From Dolomedes plantarius (Eukaryota > Arthropoda > Arachnida > Araneae > Dolomedidae), in contig OU015497.1 of the NCBI GenBank assembly GCA_907164885.2, positions 69,020,429 to 69,084,428 of the forward strand: a DNA stretch of 64,000 nt, given 5' to 3'. The position numbers and the translations under genes were made by a program. How positions within the stretch are numbered: the first letter of the stretch is position 1; each line of letters begins with the position of its first letter. Below are positions 39,110 to 54,380 of the stretch, in pieces. The notes under the pieces are model-generated. The model made no database searches and was not told where the DNA came from. It saw only the letters and a program-made list of their open reading frames with translations.

Positions 39110-41930
39110 GTTTATTAACCAGTGAAATGTTACGGTTTTGCACAAAGAATGCTCATTATTTTTAACCAAAATGCTACCAAAATGCTACAAAGTAATGCTT
39201 TACAGAATGATGGAGAAGGGCAACAGACAGATTTTAACTCAAATTTCTTATGTACAGAAAAAAAATGTCAAAATATTTCAGTGGTGGATAAAAAAAGTGT
39301 AAAAAATCATGTATATATATTTTTATGAAAAACGTTTAAATATGCAAATTGCAATATAAAAAGCATAAATTTCCCAACAGTTTAACCATTAAACCATTAA
39401 ACCATTTAAGGCCTTTTATCTTTTATAGTTCCTCATGGCGTCTTTCTTTAGTACAATTTCCTTTTCGTACAATTCCATTTAGGCCTTGAAAAATGAACTA
39501 CGTTTTATAAGTGCCTTACTTTATGAAAATTATTTATGTAAAATAAACTTTCTTTAAAAACCAGACTATTGTTATTAACAGTGATTGAAACCTTAAAAAG
39601 TAAAGTTTTACTTTACAGTAAAAATCTTTGTGTAAAGTTTTACTTTAGCTTAAATCTGTTTATTAACCAATCAAATGTTACGGTTTTGCACAAAGAATGC
39701 TCGTTATTTTTAACTGAAGTGCTACATTTTAAGCAATTGTAAATATATACAACTAAATTTTAACATTCATGCGCAAGATAGCCTATTTTTATGCTGTTAT
39801 CATGATATGAAACAGAATGATCGGGAAGGTCTACAGACAGATTTTAACTCAAATTTCTTACGTACAGGAAAACAAATTGTCAAAGCATCGCAATGGTGGA
39901 TAAAAAAAGTCTAAAAAATCATGTAGTATATATTTTTATGAAAAGCGTTTAAATATGCAAATTGCAATATAAAAAGCATAAATATCACGACAGTTAAATG
40001 TGATACCTTTAATCTTTTATAGTTCCTCATGGTGTCTTTCTGTAGTACTGTTTCATTTTTATGCAATTTCCATTTGGGCCTTGAAATAACAACTACGTTT
40101 TATAAATGCCTTCCTTTATCAAAATTATCTATGCAAGAAAAAACTTTCTTTAAAAAACCGGACTATTGTTATTAACATTAACTAAAACCTTAAAAAGTAA
40201 AGTTTTAAATTACAATAAAAAAAAATTTAAATAAAAAATTTTAAACGTTTTGGAGCAATTAGAAGAACATGTAGAGAATCTTATAGCTTCGAAATCCAAA
40301 TAATTAACTTTCTCTTAAATTTTGCGGTAGGATTCTTCCCTAACAACCGAAAATTTTGTCCATTCCATTTCAACAAGTTTGCATATTTAGGGGCTACAAC
40401 AAGCCCAGAAGTCATATAAACAATGATTACTTAATTTCCAGCATGGTTTATTATTTTACCTAAAACTGTTATAAAATTTATAATGCGCGTTTCGTATAAA
40501 TTGCTATTCAATTATTGATTAAATCCCATACTATGTTCAAAATTCAATCCCTTTTTAAATGCATTTTTTCTCGTTCCAAATACAATGAAATGATACACTG
40601 ATAGAATGTGATGACATTACAAAATAATTTAATGTCATTAATAAAAAGTTACATATTCCTAATTCACGAGTTCTTTCACACTTCGTTCTCAACTTACTAA
40701 ATAGGTCTCAAATGCAATGTGCCTTAGCGAAAAACAAAATTCTCTCAAAAATTATAGGTCTGAGAATAAATATTCTTTAAACACCTGAATATTGTTATAT
40801 ACAGTGCATAAAACCATGAAAATTCGAATTCTATTTTACAGTAAAAAACAAAAATAGGAGTTTTTCAGTTTCAAAATCCAAATCATTAATTTTTTAAAAT
40901 TTTTTTGGCAGAACTGTAGTCAAAAGATTGTTTTAAAAGTGTTTTGTGTATTCCGTAAAAATAATTTTGTATATTTAAGAACTACAAATTGCCCAGTAAT
41001 TGTCTTGAAAATGAGTATGTAATATATAGCGTGGTGTATGTCTACCTGTGATTGTTATAAAATTATAATGCACACGTCATAGAAATTATGTTTCAGTTAT
41101 TGATTAAATCCCATACTATGTATAGAATTTAATCGATTTTGAAATGTAGGCTTTCAAGTTCCCGTGCAGTGAAGTAATATACTGATAAAGTATGATGATA
41201 TTTCTAAATAGGGGAATGCCATTTATCAAAAATGACATATTTTTTATGTTATGAAGGCTTTCACACTTGATTCTCAGCTTAATCAATAGCTGATAAATAC
41301 TTTCGGAAAACACTCAAAATTATTTATGTGAGAAAAAACTTTCTTTGAAAAATCTTAATATTGTTTTAATAGTGATTGAAACCTTGAAAGTTCAAGGTCT
41401 AATTTACAGTCAAAATAAAAAATAAATCAATAAAAAAAGAAAGTTTTCAAGCTTTTAGAAGAACAAATAGTGTGTTTTTTAGTCTCCTAATCCAAGTGAT
41501 TGACTTTCTCCTGAAAATTACTGCAGAATTGAAGGTAAAAACTCGTTTTAAAAATTGTTTAACAATGGTTTTGCATATTTAAGAATTTCAAAAAGCCCAG
41601 TAACCGCATTAAGAATGATCTAGCAAGTGTTTTTACTTTTACCTGTTATTGTTAGAATATTTATAATGACCATTTCGAAAAAAAAATGCTGTTTTGTAAT
41701 AGACGAATCTCGCCCTGTATATAAAATTTATTCGCTTTTTAAGCGTATTTTTTCAGGTTCCAATACAGCGGAGTGATATACTGATAAAGGACGATGACAT
41801 TTATAAATAGGTTAATGTTATTTATCAAAAGTGACATTTTTTTATTTATTTCATGAACGTTCTCACTCTTGGTTCTCAACTTAGTCAATTCCTCTTAAAT
41901 ACGATGCACTTTGCCAAAAAAAAAATCCCC
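39110..41930 (+). repeat. Degenerate tandem array, unit ~545-600 bp
   Basis: Two clear neighbouring copies start at TTTATTAACCA (39110 and 39657), each with ATGTTACGGTTTTGCACAAA, GACAGATTTTAACTCAAATT and ATATGCAAATTGCAATATAA. A second set at about 40225, 40840 and 41430 shares GATTAAATCCCATACTATG-type words (40521, 41101; altered near 41700) and GATAAAG/GATGACATTT. All units share a GATTGAAACCTTAAAAAGT-type junction (39585, 40185, 40805, 41375), which links the two sets into one array. No coding frame persists between copies. Confidence 0.75.
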
Positions 41931-43325
41931 CTCTTTTGAAAAAAAAAATTGTTAATAGACTTAACAGCGAAAAAAAAAATTTTGTAAATGTGTAAAGTTG
42001 TCTTTTTATCGATGTTAACTTTAAATCTACCGTCAAATTATGTGACAGGGAAGATACCATTTAGAAAGGATCTATGTATAAATAAAAAAACAGCTTGGTT
42101 ACTGTTTTGGGTTTAGTAGCAATGTGATGGATATATATTTTTATTTGCTGTTCTGCAACAAAATAAAATCGTTTCGATCGCTTTTTTTATTGCGATCCTT
42201 AAATGTTTATCGATATTTCCCTTACCCATATATACACGCTAGCTTACTTTTATATATATGAGAGATCTCCTAAAAGAAAGTTTTGCAAGGGTATTTTCGG
42301 TTTATTGGGAGAATACATTGTTGCGGTCTCATAATTCGATATTAGAACATCGAGCGTCATGTTACTAATAAATTAAAAATTAATTTACTGTATCTTAATA
42401 GAAAAAAAAATCAAAAGATAAAGTTTCGAAACTAAGGCAACACAAGATTTTCGATATATGTCAATTTTCTAAAGCTATTTCCTGGAGTGTTCTTTGAAAG
42501 ATCCATAACTAATGCAAATTGTTCTAAACAACGATATTCATTTTTGTTAAATAAGATACTTATAACTGAGATAATGGTTAATGCTTTTAATCTATACATT
42601 GATTAGAAATAAAGTAACATTTTAAATTTCTACTGATGGATCAAAAATTATTTGGATAGGACTTTGTCCAAACATAATTAGAAATATTTTCGAATGCCTT
42701 CATAAATTTATACTGAAGAAACAATTCAAGGTTCATGAAAATGCCGTTAATAGTTGACCTTGCTGAGAAAAAATTGTTTTAAGGAAAATTTAAAAAATAT
42801 ATTAGGGATCAAAATAATATAAAAATTTTTATTGAAAAACATCAGCGAAAAAGAGAGTTTCTCTTATGACGGTACTATCGATAATTTTTGAGATTTGCAT
42901 CAACTCCTACCCAATAAATCTAATTGTGCATCTCATACATTATTTTATTTTTTAAATTTTATGTCAATAAAAATCGCATCAATACTTTTTAAAAAAACAC
43001 GATAGTATTTTTATATTATAATTTTAAAATTGTATCAAATTTTATTGACATTTAAATTTTATCATATTTTCTTATTGTGTTTCAGGGTTTTTATGACTAT
43101 TCACGTTGATTATACATTCCTAGCAATTAGATTAAATATTTAAATCTAAATCTTTTTTGTTTTCTAAACTCCTCACTCATTCGTTTCCATTCTCTGGCTT
43201 GTGCCCATAATTTACCGCTAGTCTGCAGATTGCACTATGTACTGGTTCCACATGAACTGTACTTGCCAGTAGTTGAATACCCAGGTGTGGCATCGGAAAT
43301 ATGTTCCACTCAGCTTACACTTTTT

Positions 43326-43330
<5 letters not shown>
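41931..43330. other. AT-rich DNA without a recognised gene
   Basis: I see nothing supported here. Confidence 0.5.

Positions 43331-43398
<68 letters not shown>
43331..43398. repeat. (TA)n microsatellite
   Basis: About 68 bp of TA repeats. A Tc1-like terminus begins immediately to the right. Confidence 0.97.
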
Positions 43399-45381
<1,983 letters not shown>

Positions 45382-47171
45382 TATACATGCATATATATTA
45401 TAATTTATGATGAATTAGGATTTTTGACAAATCGTGACAAATAATATAGTTATTGCCTTGTAAATAAGAGGTTTCATGATACCGCTTTGCTTTATTTTGA
45501 ACACACTGGCAACCCTTTTTACTAATTACATCCAAACCTTAATGACATTTTATCATTATTTTTAGAACCTTCGCTTTGAAAATAACAAATTATTCGAGTC
45601 AGACGAAAACTTTATCCACACGAGAACTTTACACACTCAAACCAATCAAGAGTACGTATTGGCACAAATTGATTCCTTCGCCCTATCATCGTTAAGTACA
45701 TCATTACCAGATTTCTAGGAACTTTCTTCTTTGTAAAGGAAAACACAACGAAGGAATAATGTTCGAGGAATTTACTTTGTTTCTAAATTATATTTTATTT
45801 ACGGATTTTACCGAGAATGATTATTACTGATGTAAAGTGCATTTTAACTCTTAGCCTCGCAGTCTAAAGTATAAAATAGAGGTTTTTACTTTATATATAA
45901 TATACATTCCAACATAAATACTTTTACGGTGTTTTATAGTTTACGAATACATATTGTCCCAATACGAAGTAGCATTTACTGTTCTGTATTTTCTGTTAGC
46001 GTATAGAGTAAAATAAATTGAATGTGTAAACAAGTAACTTATCAGTAACGAACAAAAATAACCCGCTTTATACATTTTTCTAAATATCATAAAAAAGGGA
46101 ATTAGTTATTAGTTTTCTAATATGAAAACTGTTTCACATAGTTTATTGGAAATCTATTTCAATTTGAAAATGACACACAGTTTCCATTTTTGAAAACATA
46201 ATAAAGATATTTCAAAATTACGAGAGTTATTAAAAAATATTACCAGTCAACGAAAATAGAAAAAAAATTAAATGTTCAATCCTTGAATGAAAAATATAAA
46301 TTATAAGCTGATTTTACTCGAAATCCTGTAAAAAATAACGCGTTTATTAAAGTGTGGGACGAATTTAAGTATTTCCCTATAAGGAAAGATTCCATCGAAA
46401 ATTGGTTACTGACGCAGTCCTTGAGTCGTGTGAAATTTGCGCAGTGTGAAATTTTGGTATCCAAATTCATTAACATCTGAAGACAACAGTTATTGTATGG
46501 ATTCTATAAATTATTTGATGCACTTGCGGAAATTCCATTGAACTCTTAAGGGATCAGTGGAAGTTAATTTTTTTTTTAAACTTTTTTTTAAAAATTTTAT
46601 CATAGAGATATGAAATTTTGTACATATATATATATATTTTACCATAAGTATACAGAATACCTTAAAATTTTCTAATATTATTATTATTTTATTTTTTTAG
46701 TTTAAAATTTCTGAAAAAAATTTTTAAATGCTCCTTGCGACTTAAATTTTGTGGTATTTCCTCGATTTTGCATTTTAATCACTTAAAACTGTTTTACAAA
46801 CAATTCTGGACATCAATTATTTAATCCCTTGAATAGTTAATCTTTGAGAGATTCTTTTTCTAAATTATATCCCGATTTCCATCAACATTTTGCCATTTAA
46901 TAAGTTATAAATCAAATTTAATTACCTTAATGAAGTCGAATTATAAAATGCATACCCAGCTTTTTTCTAAAGTGTATCAGGATTCATCCATATCAATTTC
47001 ACGAATTTGGAACAAAACTTATGTCACATGATGTCTTAAAATCTTGAAAAATCTGTTTGGGGGTAAACAGATTTAAAGTTTATTCACTACACTTACTTGT
47101 AACTTCATAGAAGCTTCATAAATGATTTTTTTACTTGAAAAAAACTATTTTCGTACTATCCATCTAGGGAA
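45382..47171. other. AT-rich DNA without a recognised gene
   Basis: About 1.8 kb with chance frames only. Confidence 0.5.
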
Positions 47172-47238
<67 letters not shown>

Positions 47239-47240
47239 CA
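47172..47240. repeat. (TA)n microsatellite
   Basis: About 69 bp of TA repeats with TACA interruptions. The right side continues into a transposon-like terminus. Confidence 0.97.
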
Positions 47241-47800
47241 GTATGCCCACTAAAGTCCCTTGCCACCCTCTTAACTTCGGAACGGCTGTTGCTAAATTCA
47301 TAAAAGTGGTGTCTAGGTATAGTACAGTAGCCATGAGCTACTGTATGAAACCATTTACTGCGCCACCTGGTGGAAAACTGCGGAGTTAGCATTCATATCT
47401 TGAAAACGGAACGAGATAGGGAAAAAAAGAGATTTACATAGTTGTAGAGCATCATAGATGTAGTAAGAAAAGACACATTGTGGACATTACTGCGAATAAT
47501 AGAACAGTTAAAACGAGCATTTGTTTTTTCGTCATTTCCTACACTGACGTCACGAAACTTGAACGGAAGGAGAAATTATTATCTTTTGGGCAAAACACGG
47601 CACCGCAATGTGCACTGTGGTTGTCGCTTGTGATGCCCAAACAAAAGGACGGTGTTTCAATCCTCGAGAGTTGCATCCATGCACTGATTGTCTTTATAAA
47701 CAGAGTAGACAATTTGTAGATCGTGTAAAATAGTGACGCATCAACTTAACGTAACTTGCGCTTTGTGTTCAAAATTTTTGCAGTATGCAAATACGTAAGG
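47241..47800 (+). mobile_element. 5' fragment of an unidentified mariner-type element
   Basis: CAGTATGCCCACTAAAGTCC follows directly on (TA)n and has the look of a Tc1/mariner terminus. It does not match the terminus at 48384, so it belongs to a different family. No transposase motif is visible in it, and the junction with the following Tc1 fragment is around 47800. Confidence 0.5.
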
Positions 47801-48207
47801 ATATCACTCTCGTACGTATTGGATATCACTCTCGCACACCTCTAGTGCGCATTGCCGGTACTTTAAACAGCCAGCGCTACATCTCCGAGGTGTTGGAGCC
47901 AGTTGTCCTTCCTTACCTTCAGGGCTTGCCCACAGCCATATTTCAACAGGATAATGCGCGACCACACGTAGCACGCATTGTCCAACGGTTCTTCGCAAAT
48001 CGCCAGATTGAATTGCTTCCCTGGCCGCCTCGCTGTCCGGATCTTTCGCCGATAGAAAACATGTGGTCCATGGTTGCTCTACGATTCACCCAGATTCAAT
48101 CCCCAGCTGCCACAGCAGATCAACTTTGGCAACGTGTGGAAGCTGCTTGGTCTGCTGTACCCCAAGAACTCATCCAAAGTCTCTTTGAATCAATGCGATG
48201 CGTGTGA
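47785..48207 (+). pseudogene. Tc1-like transposase, C-terminal 40%
   Basis: The frame contains YHSRTPLVRIAGTLNSQRY, IFQQDNARPHVARIV (second catalytic Asp) and CPDLSPIENMW (Glu), 34 residues apart by my count (DD34E). It ends at 48207 after [11 protein letters not shown]. The N-terminal DNA-binding and first-Asp part is missing: homology starts at about 47815, beside a duplicated GGATATCACTCTCG (47798 and 47820). The 141 codons remain open. Confidence 0.88.
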
Positions 48208-48660
<453 letters not shown>

Positions 48661-48673
48661 AACAAGGCAGACC

Positions 48674-49053
48674 GTATTTTAGATCCTAGGCTGTTGCAGC
48701 TGTGAGGACACTGCTAGTCAGGATAGTCGAGCGCTATACGAACAAGGCAGACCGTACAAAAAGATTGCGGAATAGCTACGTTGTGCGGAATAGCTACTAG
48801 ATGTCGCTGAGGTTTGCGCGGCAAGGAAAAAGATGCAAGAAGGAAAAAACAGGAGAGCGGTCGCAGGGAGGGACGAGCGAGGAATTCTCCGAGAGACCAC
48901 TGCCTGGTAGGAATTGATTTATATTGAGTGGTGAAGAGAGCGGTTATTTTATTTCTTAATGTCCCTGTATAAATTCATGTCCCGAGAATATTAAACAGTG
49001 TTTGTTTGTGCAAAGTTTGCATATCATTCCCCTAGACATCTTGACATCCTATA
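48674..49053 (+). repeat. 5' LTR of gypsy element 2
   Basis: About 379 bp, closely matching 53558-53937 from GTATTTTAGATCCTAGGCTG to GACATCCTATA. The opening T of TGT appears changed. A 17-bp piece of LTR-internal sequence (GAACAAGGCAGACCGTA) sits abnormally across its left edge at 48660-48676. Confidence 0.93.
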
Positions 49054-49057
49054 AACT

Positions 49058-49076
49058 TGGGGGGTTCGGCCGGGAT
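49058..49076 (+). promoter_or_regulatory. Primer binding site of gypsy element 2
   Basis: TGGGGGGTTCGGCCGGGAT begins with TGG about 4 bp after the LTR. It resembles the tRNA-Pro-type primer sites known from other retroelements (TGGGGG...CGGGAT) and is nearly the same as that of gypsy element 1. Confidence 0.75.
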
Positions 49077-49307
49077 GGACTTTGAGGACAATTATGAAAT
49101 TTATGGTAACCGTGGTTAATTTATATAAGTGACTGTGATATGAAAGAACAATCCGTGGATTTATGGTGATATACGCTAATGGATACACTGTGAAGTTAAC
49201 TACTGATGCGATTGATGCGATAGCAACTACTGATGCAAGAGTCCTGCGAGAAAAGGTAGGATATCTTCTTTTTATAACTCTATTGCTGAGAAAAAGATTT
49301 ATGAACA

Positions 49308-50420
49308 ATGTCTCGTACTGTTAATTATAACAAGAATACGCGCAAAGAGGACATAGCAAATCTTCTTACTGAGATTGGGGAGCAGTGCACTGCAAAAGAA
49401 ACGATTATAGCGTTAAAAAATAAACTTGAGAAATCTAAAACATTCCAAGATGACCCGGAATTTGTAATGAATCTTCTTAACAGAATATATGAGGATCGGC
49501 AGCCAAAAGCTGAGCTTGAACTGCAGCTACGAAACTCAAAACTAGATTTAGAAAAATTAACGCTCCAACGTATAGAATGAGAGGTAGAACTTTGCAATTC
49601 GAAAGCAGAAGCAGCTCAAGATGTATCAAATCCTGAGGTTTGTGATCTTGAAAATTTGATTAAGATTGTAAAAACGCTAACAATACAGTTGCCGACAAAA
49701 GCGGAAAATTTTAGCCTTTTTTTCCAATCATTGGAACGAGCGTTTAAAGTTAAGGATGTCCCAGAGAAATTGAAATCCGAAATTCTTATAAATATTCTCG
49801 GAGAGAAGGCCCATAGCATTTTACTATACGTTAAAGATGATGAAATGAATAACTATGAGTTAGTAAAATCTTTAATCTTGAAAGAATTCCAACCCACGGC
49901 TCAAGAGTGTCTACTTAATTTTAGAAGAGCTAGAAGGCAGGTGAATGAGACGCATGTTCAGTTTGCAACATGCTTAAGTGCAATGTTCCAATATTATCTC
50001 AAAATCCGTAATGTTTCTGATTTTAAAAAAACTTTTTGACCTAATGGTGAGCGATAAATTTTTAGACACACTAGATCAAGAAACAGCTTCTCACATTAAA
50101 ATCACGCAGGCCGATTCGTGGCTGACGCCTGAACAGCTTGGAAAGACTTGTGATGTTTTTTTTGTTTCTAAAAATAAAACTTTGCATGAAACGCGGAACT
50201 ACTCGAGTGTTCGTTCTAGAAATGAAAGTGACGCGACCAAAGATCGTACAAAATTTGAATATGGAAACCATTCCCCGAGGCAGTTTCAGAGACAAAATCA
50301 AAAATTTTCTAGTAGAGAACCTTTATCTTGTTATGTGTGTGGGGGGCCGCATTTTGATAGAAACTGTACAAAGATATTGTCGAATGCAGAAAACAAAAGT
50401 GACCAAAAATACGGCATCAA
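49308..50420 (+). pseudogene. Gag of gypsy element 2
   Basis: The start is the ATG at 49308 (MSRTVNYNKNTRKEDIANLL), about 230 bp after the primer site. The reading passes a TGA at 49578-49580 and then KAENFSLFFQSLERAFKVKD and the capsid-like FNFRRARRQVNETHVQF-type segment. A frameshift at an A-run near 50025 leads into DKFLDTLDQETASHIKI and an Arg/Ser-rich stretch. The nucleocapsid finger is CYVCGGPHFDRNC near 50330, that is Cx2Cx3Hx4C, one residue shorter than the usual Cx2Cx4Hx4C. Gag would form the particle and bind RNA. Gag continues in frame into protease. Confidence 0.85.
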
Positions 50421-53400
50421 TCACGTTTCAACTGCTATCCCAACTCAAAATGACGATTTATTCAGTGAGCTACAGTACGTCGATGTGTTTATAGACGGAA
50501 AACCCTTAGTCGCCATGGTAGACAGTGGTGCGAGTTCGATAATCGTAAACAAGAATTTTGTTTCGGCGGCAAAGCCAATTCATTCTCGGATTGTTTTGAC
50601 AAGTGTGTTTGGCGAGCGCCAGCTGACCGATGTTTACAAATTTCGCATTTCGCTACGCGAGGGTGGGAAAGCACGAGAAGTCTTGGCTGCGAGCTCTGAA
50701 ATTGTTGCGGAAGTTATTTTGCCAGCGAAAATTTACGACATGTTATTGAAACCAGAGGAGGCGGTGGCGCCTACGAGCGGTACATGCTTGAAAACGGGAA
50801 AACATTTAGAGAGTGCGAATGTAAACAACGATTCATCAGCTTCGTTCTTAGTGAAAGTATCCGAATCGTATGATGATTGCCCTTTTGACCTGTCACACAT
50901 TACTGACTGTAAATTGAGAAACGAAATTCATGCGCTTGTTCAAAATTATGAGCCAAACAAAACAGAAACTACTGCTTTGAAAATGAAAATAATTCTGACC
51001 GATGAAAGACCCATATGTCAAAGATCACGCAGGTTGTCGCTTCCTGAGAAGAGAGAAGTCGAAAAGCAAATAAACGATTGGTTAGAACAAGGGATAATTA
51101 GGGAGAGTTGCTCTGACTTTGCTTCGCCTGTTGTGGTGTGTAGGAAGAAGGATGATACCATGCGTTTGTGCATTGACTACAGAGTTTTGAATAGGCGAAT
51201 AGTTAGAGACAGATATCCGCTATGTGTTATTGAGGAAGTATTGGATAAGTTAGAACGTGGAAGGGTATTTACGACTCTCGATTTGAAAAATGCTTTTTTC
51301 CTTGTAGAAGTGGATGAAGCAAGTCGAAAATACACTGCGTTTGTAACAGAGTCAGGCCAGTATGAATTCCTAAGAGTACCGTTTGGTTTGTCCATCAGCA
51401 GCAATTACTTTCAAAGATACATCAATTACGTGTTCAGAGACCTATTGAGAGACGGGACTTTAATTATTTATTTAGATGATATCATAATCCCAACTATCAA
51501 TGAAAAAGAAGCTCATAAAAAATTAAGTCGTGTGTTAGAAACAGCTTCCAAGTATGGTCTTGAGCTGAACCTTAAGAAGTGCCGATTTTTGCAGAGGAAA
51601 ATAAATTTTTTATGCCACATCATTGAAAATGATACCATTCGACCGCGTTAGAGAAAACTGCAGCAGTCCGTTTTTTTGCTGAACCCAAAAATGCCAAAGA
51701 AGTGCAGAGTTTCCTGGGGTTGACAGGGTATTTTAGAAAGTACATACCTTCATATGCCATTATAGCAAGACCACTTAGTGATTTATTACGAGCCTCAAAA
51801 CCTTTCGAATTTGGCTTTGAACAGAAAATAGCCTTTCAAAAACTTAAGGACGCGCTGTCTAATGAACCCCTGTTACACCTTTACAGAGAAGGACAGAAAT
51901 TGGAATTACACACGGACGCAAGTAAACTTGGGTTAGGGGCAATACTTTTCCAGCAAAGTGATGATGGGCGCTATTATCCAATTCAGTATATGAGCAAAAA
52001 AACCTCCATCCAGGAAGAAAAATTGTGTAGCTATGAACTTGAAGTGCTTGCGATTATCGAGGCTTTAAAAAGATTTCGGAATTATTTATTGGGAACCAAA
52101 TTCAAAATTTTCACTGATTGTGCGGCATTTGCAAAAACCCTAGATAAAAAGGAACTTACACCAAAAGTTGCCAGATGGTCATTATTCATGCAAGAGTTCC
52201 AATATGAAGTAGTACATCGCCCTGGAAAACAAATGCAACACGTTGATGCATTGAGCAGATTCCCCGTTATGCTTGTGAATAGTGATGAGTTGACTTACAA
52301 AATTGTTAATGCCCAAGACAGTGACGAATATATCAAAACCATCAAGAAACTGTTACAGGCAGGCAAAACTTCCGAATTTATCTCGAATAATAATGTCTTG
52401 TATAAGATTGCTAATGATGAAGAGTTACTGGTAGTACCTGAAATGATGCAAGTGGACGTTGTGAAGCATGCACATTCTTTTGAACATTTTGCTGCAGTAA
52501 AAACTGAAGACTTGGTGAAACGCAATTTTTATTTCCCAAACATGAGAAAATGTGTTGAGAATGTGATAAAAACTGTGTTGAATGCATAGTGGTAAATAAG
52601 AAGACTGGGAAAGGAGAAGGACTGTTACATCCTATTCCTAAGGAAGATTCGCCATTATCAACATATCATGTGGATTTCATTGGACCACTGACAACAACCA
52701 ATAAGAATTACAATCACATTTTCAAGGTCGTAGATGCATTTACAAAATTCACATGGCTGTATCCAACTAAAAGTACCACAGCGCAAGAAGCCATCGGAAG
52801 ACTAAAGCTACAGCAGAAAACCTTCGGGAATCCTTCGACCATAATCAGTGATCGAGGAGGAGCTTTCAGATCCAACGAATTCGAAGAATTTAGCACTAAA
52901 GAGAATATCCATCATGTACAAATAACTGCGGGAGTACCAAGAGCAAATGGTCAAGTGGAAAGAATACATAGAACCCTTATCCCGGTATTAACTAAGATGT
53001 CCTTAAATGATCCCGCGAAGTGGTTTAAACATGTCGACTCATTGCAACGAGTGTTAAACTGCAGTACGTCACGTAGTACTAAGTACTCACCGTTTGAATT
53101 ACTCATAGAAACCAGAATGAAAAATCCCGAGGATGCCCTTATAAGAAATTTCCTTGTGGAAGAAAGACCAATTTAATCAACATCGTGATAGCATTAGGAA
53201 AGACGCTAAGCAGAATATTTTAAAAATTCAAGAGGAGAATCGTAAGACTTACAATAGAAAAAGCAAGGAAGCTTATCAGTACAAGCAAGGAGAACTGGTG
53301 GCAATTATGAGAACTCAGTTTGGAAGCAAGCTGAAACTCCGACCGAAATATTTTGGACCCTACCGTGTGACTAAAGTTAAATACCATGATCGCTACGATG

Positions 53401-53480
53401 TCGCCAAAATTGGAGATCATGAAGGACCAACTGTTACATCTTCATCAGCGGACCAAATGAAGCCCTGGACCAAATGTTGA
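50421..53480 (+). pseudogene. Pol of gypsy element 2 (protease, RT, RNase H, integrase), four frameshifts
   Basis: In order: protease with MVDSGASSIIV (near 50515); RT with CIDYRVLN, TTLDLKNAFF and YLDDII (near 51465); RNase H with LELHTDASKLGLGAIL (near 51900) and the HRPGKQMQHVDALSRF end; an integrase zinc-binding HHCC (VKHAHSFEHF ... NCVEC, 52465-52590); and the catalytic core with HVDFIGPL, IISDRGGAF and NGQVERIHRT (Asp, Asp, Glu). A C-terminal tail ends at 53480. RT-protease-RNase H-integrase order is diagnostic of Ty3/gypsy. Single-base shifts occur near 51645, 52570 and 53165 besides the one in gag. No env-like frame follows. All catalytic motifs remain readable, so the copy is recent but dead. 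Confidence 0.93.
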
Positions 53481-53557
53481 CTTATATAAATGTTTTGGCC
53501 AGAATTTAATGTTTGTAAACTGTGTACTAATCTATGTGTTTTTGTTTTTTTAGTTCG

Positions 53558-53935
53558 TGTATTTTAGATCCTAGGCTGGTGCAGCAGTGAGGACACTGCT
53601 AGTCAGGATAGTCGAGCGCTATACGAACAAGGCAGACCGTACAAAAAGATTGCGGAAAAGCTACGTTGTACGGAATGGCTACTAGATGTCGCTGAGGTTT
53701 GCGCGGCAAGGTAAAAGATGCGAGAAGGAAAAAACAGGAGAGCGGTCGCAGGGAGGGACGAGCGAGGTATTCTCCGAGAGACGACTGCCTGGAAGGAATT
53801 GATTTATATTGAGTGGGGAAGAGAGCGGTTATTTTATTTCTTAATGTCCCCGTGAAAATTCATGTCCCAAGAATATTAAACAGTGTTTGTTTGTGCAAAG
53901 TTTGCATATCATTCCCCTAGACATCTTGCCATCCT

Positions 53936-53937
<2 letters not shown>
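53558..53937 (+). repeat. 3' LTR of gypsy element 2
   Basis: About 380 bp, starting TGTATTTTAGATCCTAGG and ending CATCCTATA, where it runs straight into (TA)n. Differences from the 5' LTR are scattered point changes, roughly 4-5% by eye. ATTAAA near 53875 is a possible poly(A) signal. No clear polypurine tract precedes it. Confidence 0.93.

Positions 53938-54380
<443 letters not shown>

Noticed and set aside
39122..39328. Short protein gene in the ~545-bp tandem unit
   Set aside because: The frame is not conserved in the second copy, which has stops and shifts.
36680..41930. CRISPR-like array
   Set aside because: The repeats are long, diverged and contiguous, with no short identical repeats separated by unique spacers, and the DNA is eukaryotic.
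53480..53557. An env-like gene after integrase in gypsy element 2
   Set aside because: Only about 80 bp separate the end of pol from the 3' LTR, so there is no room for one.
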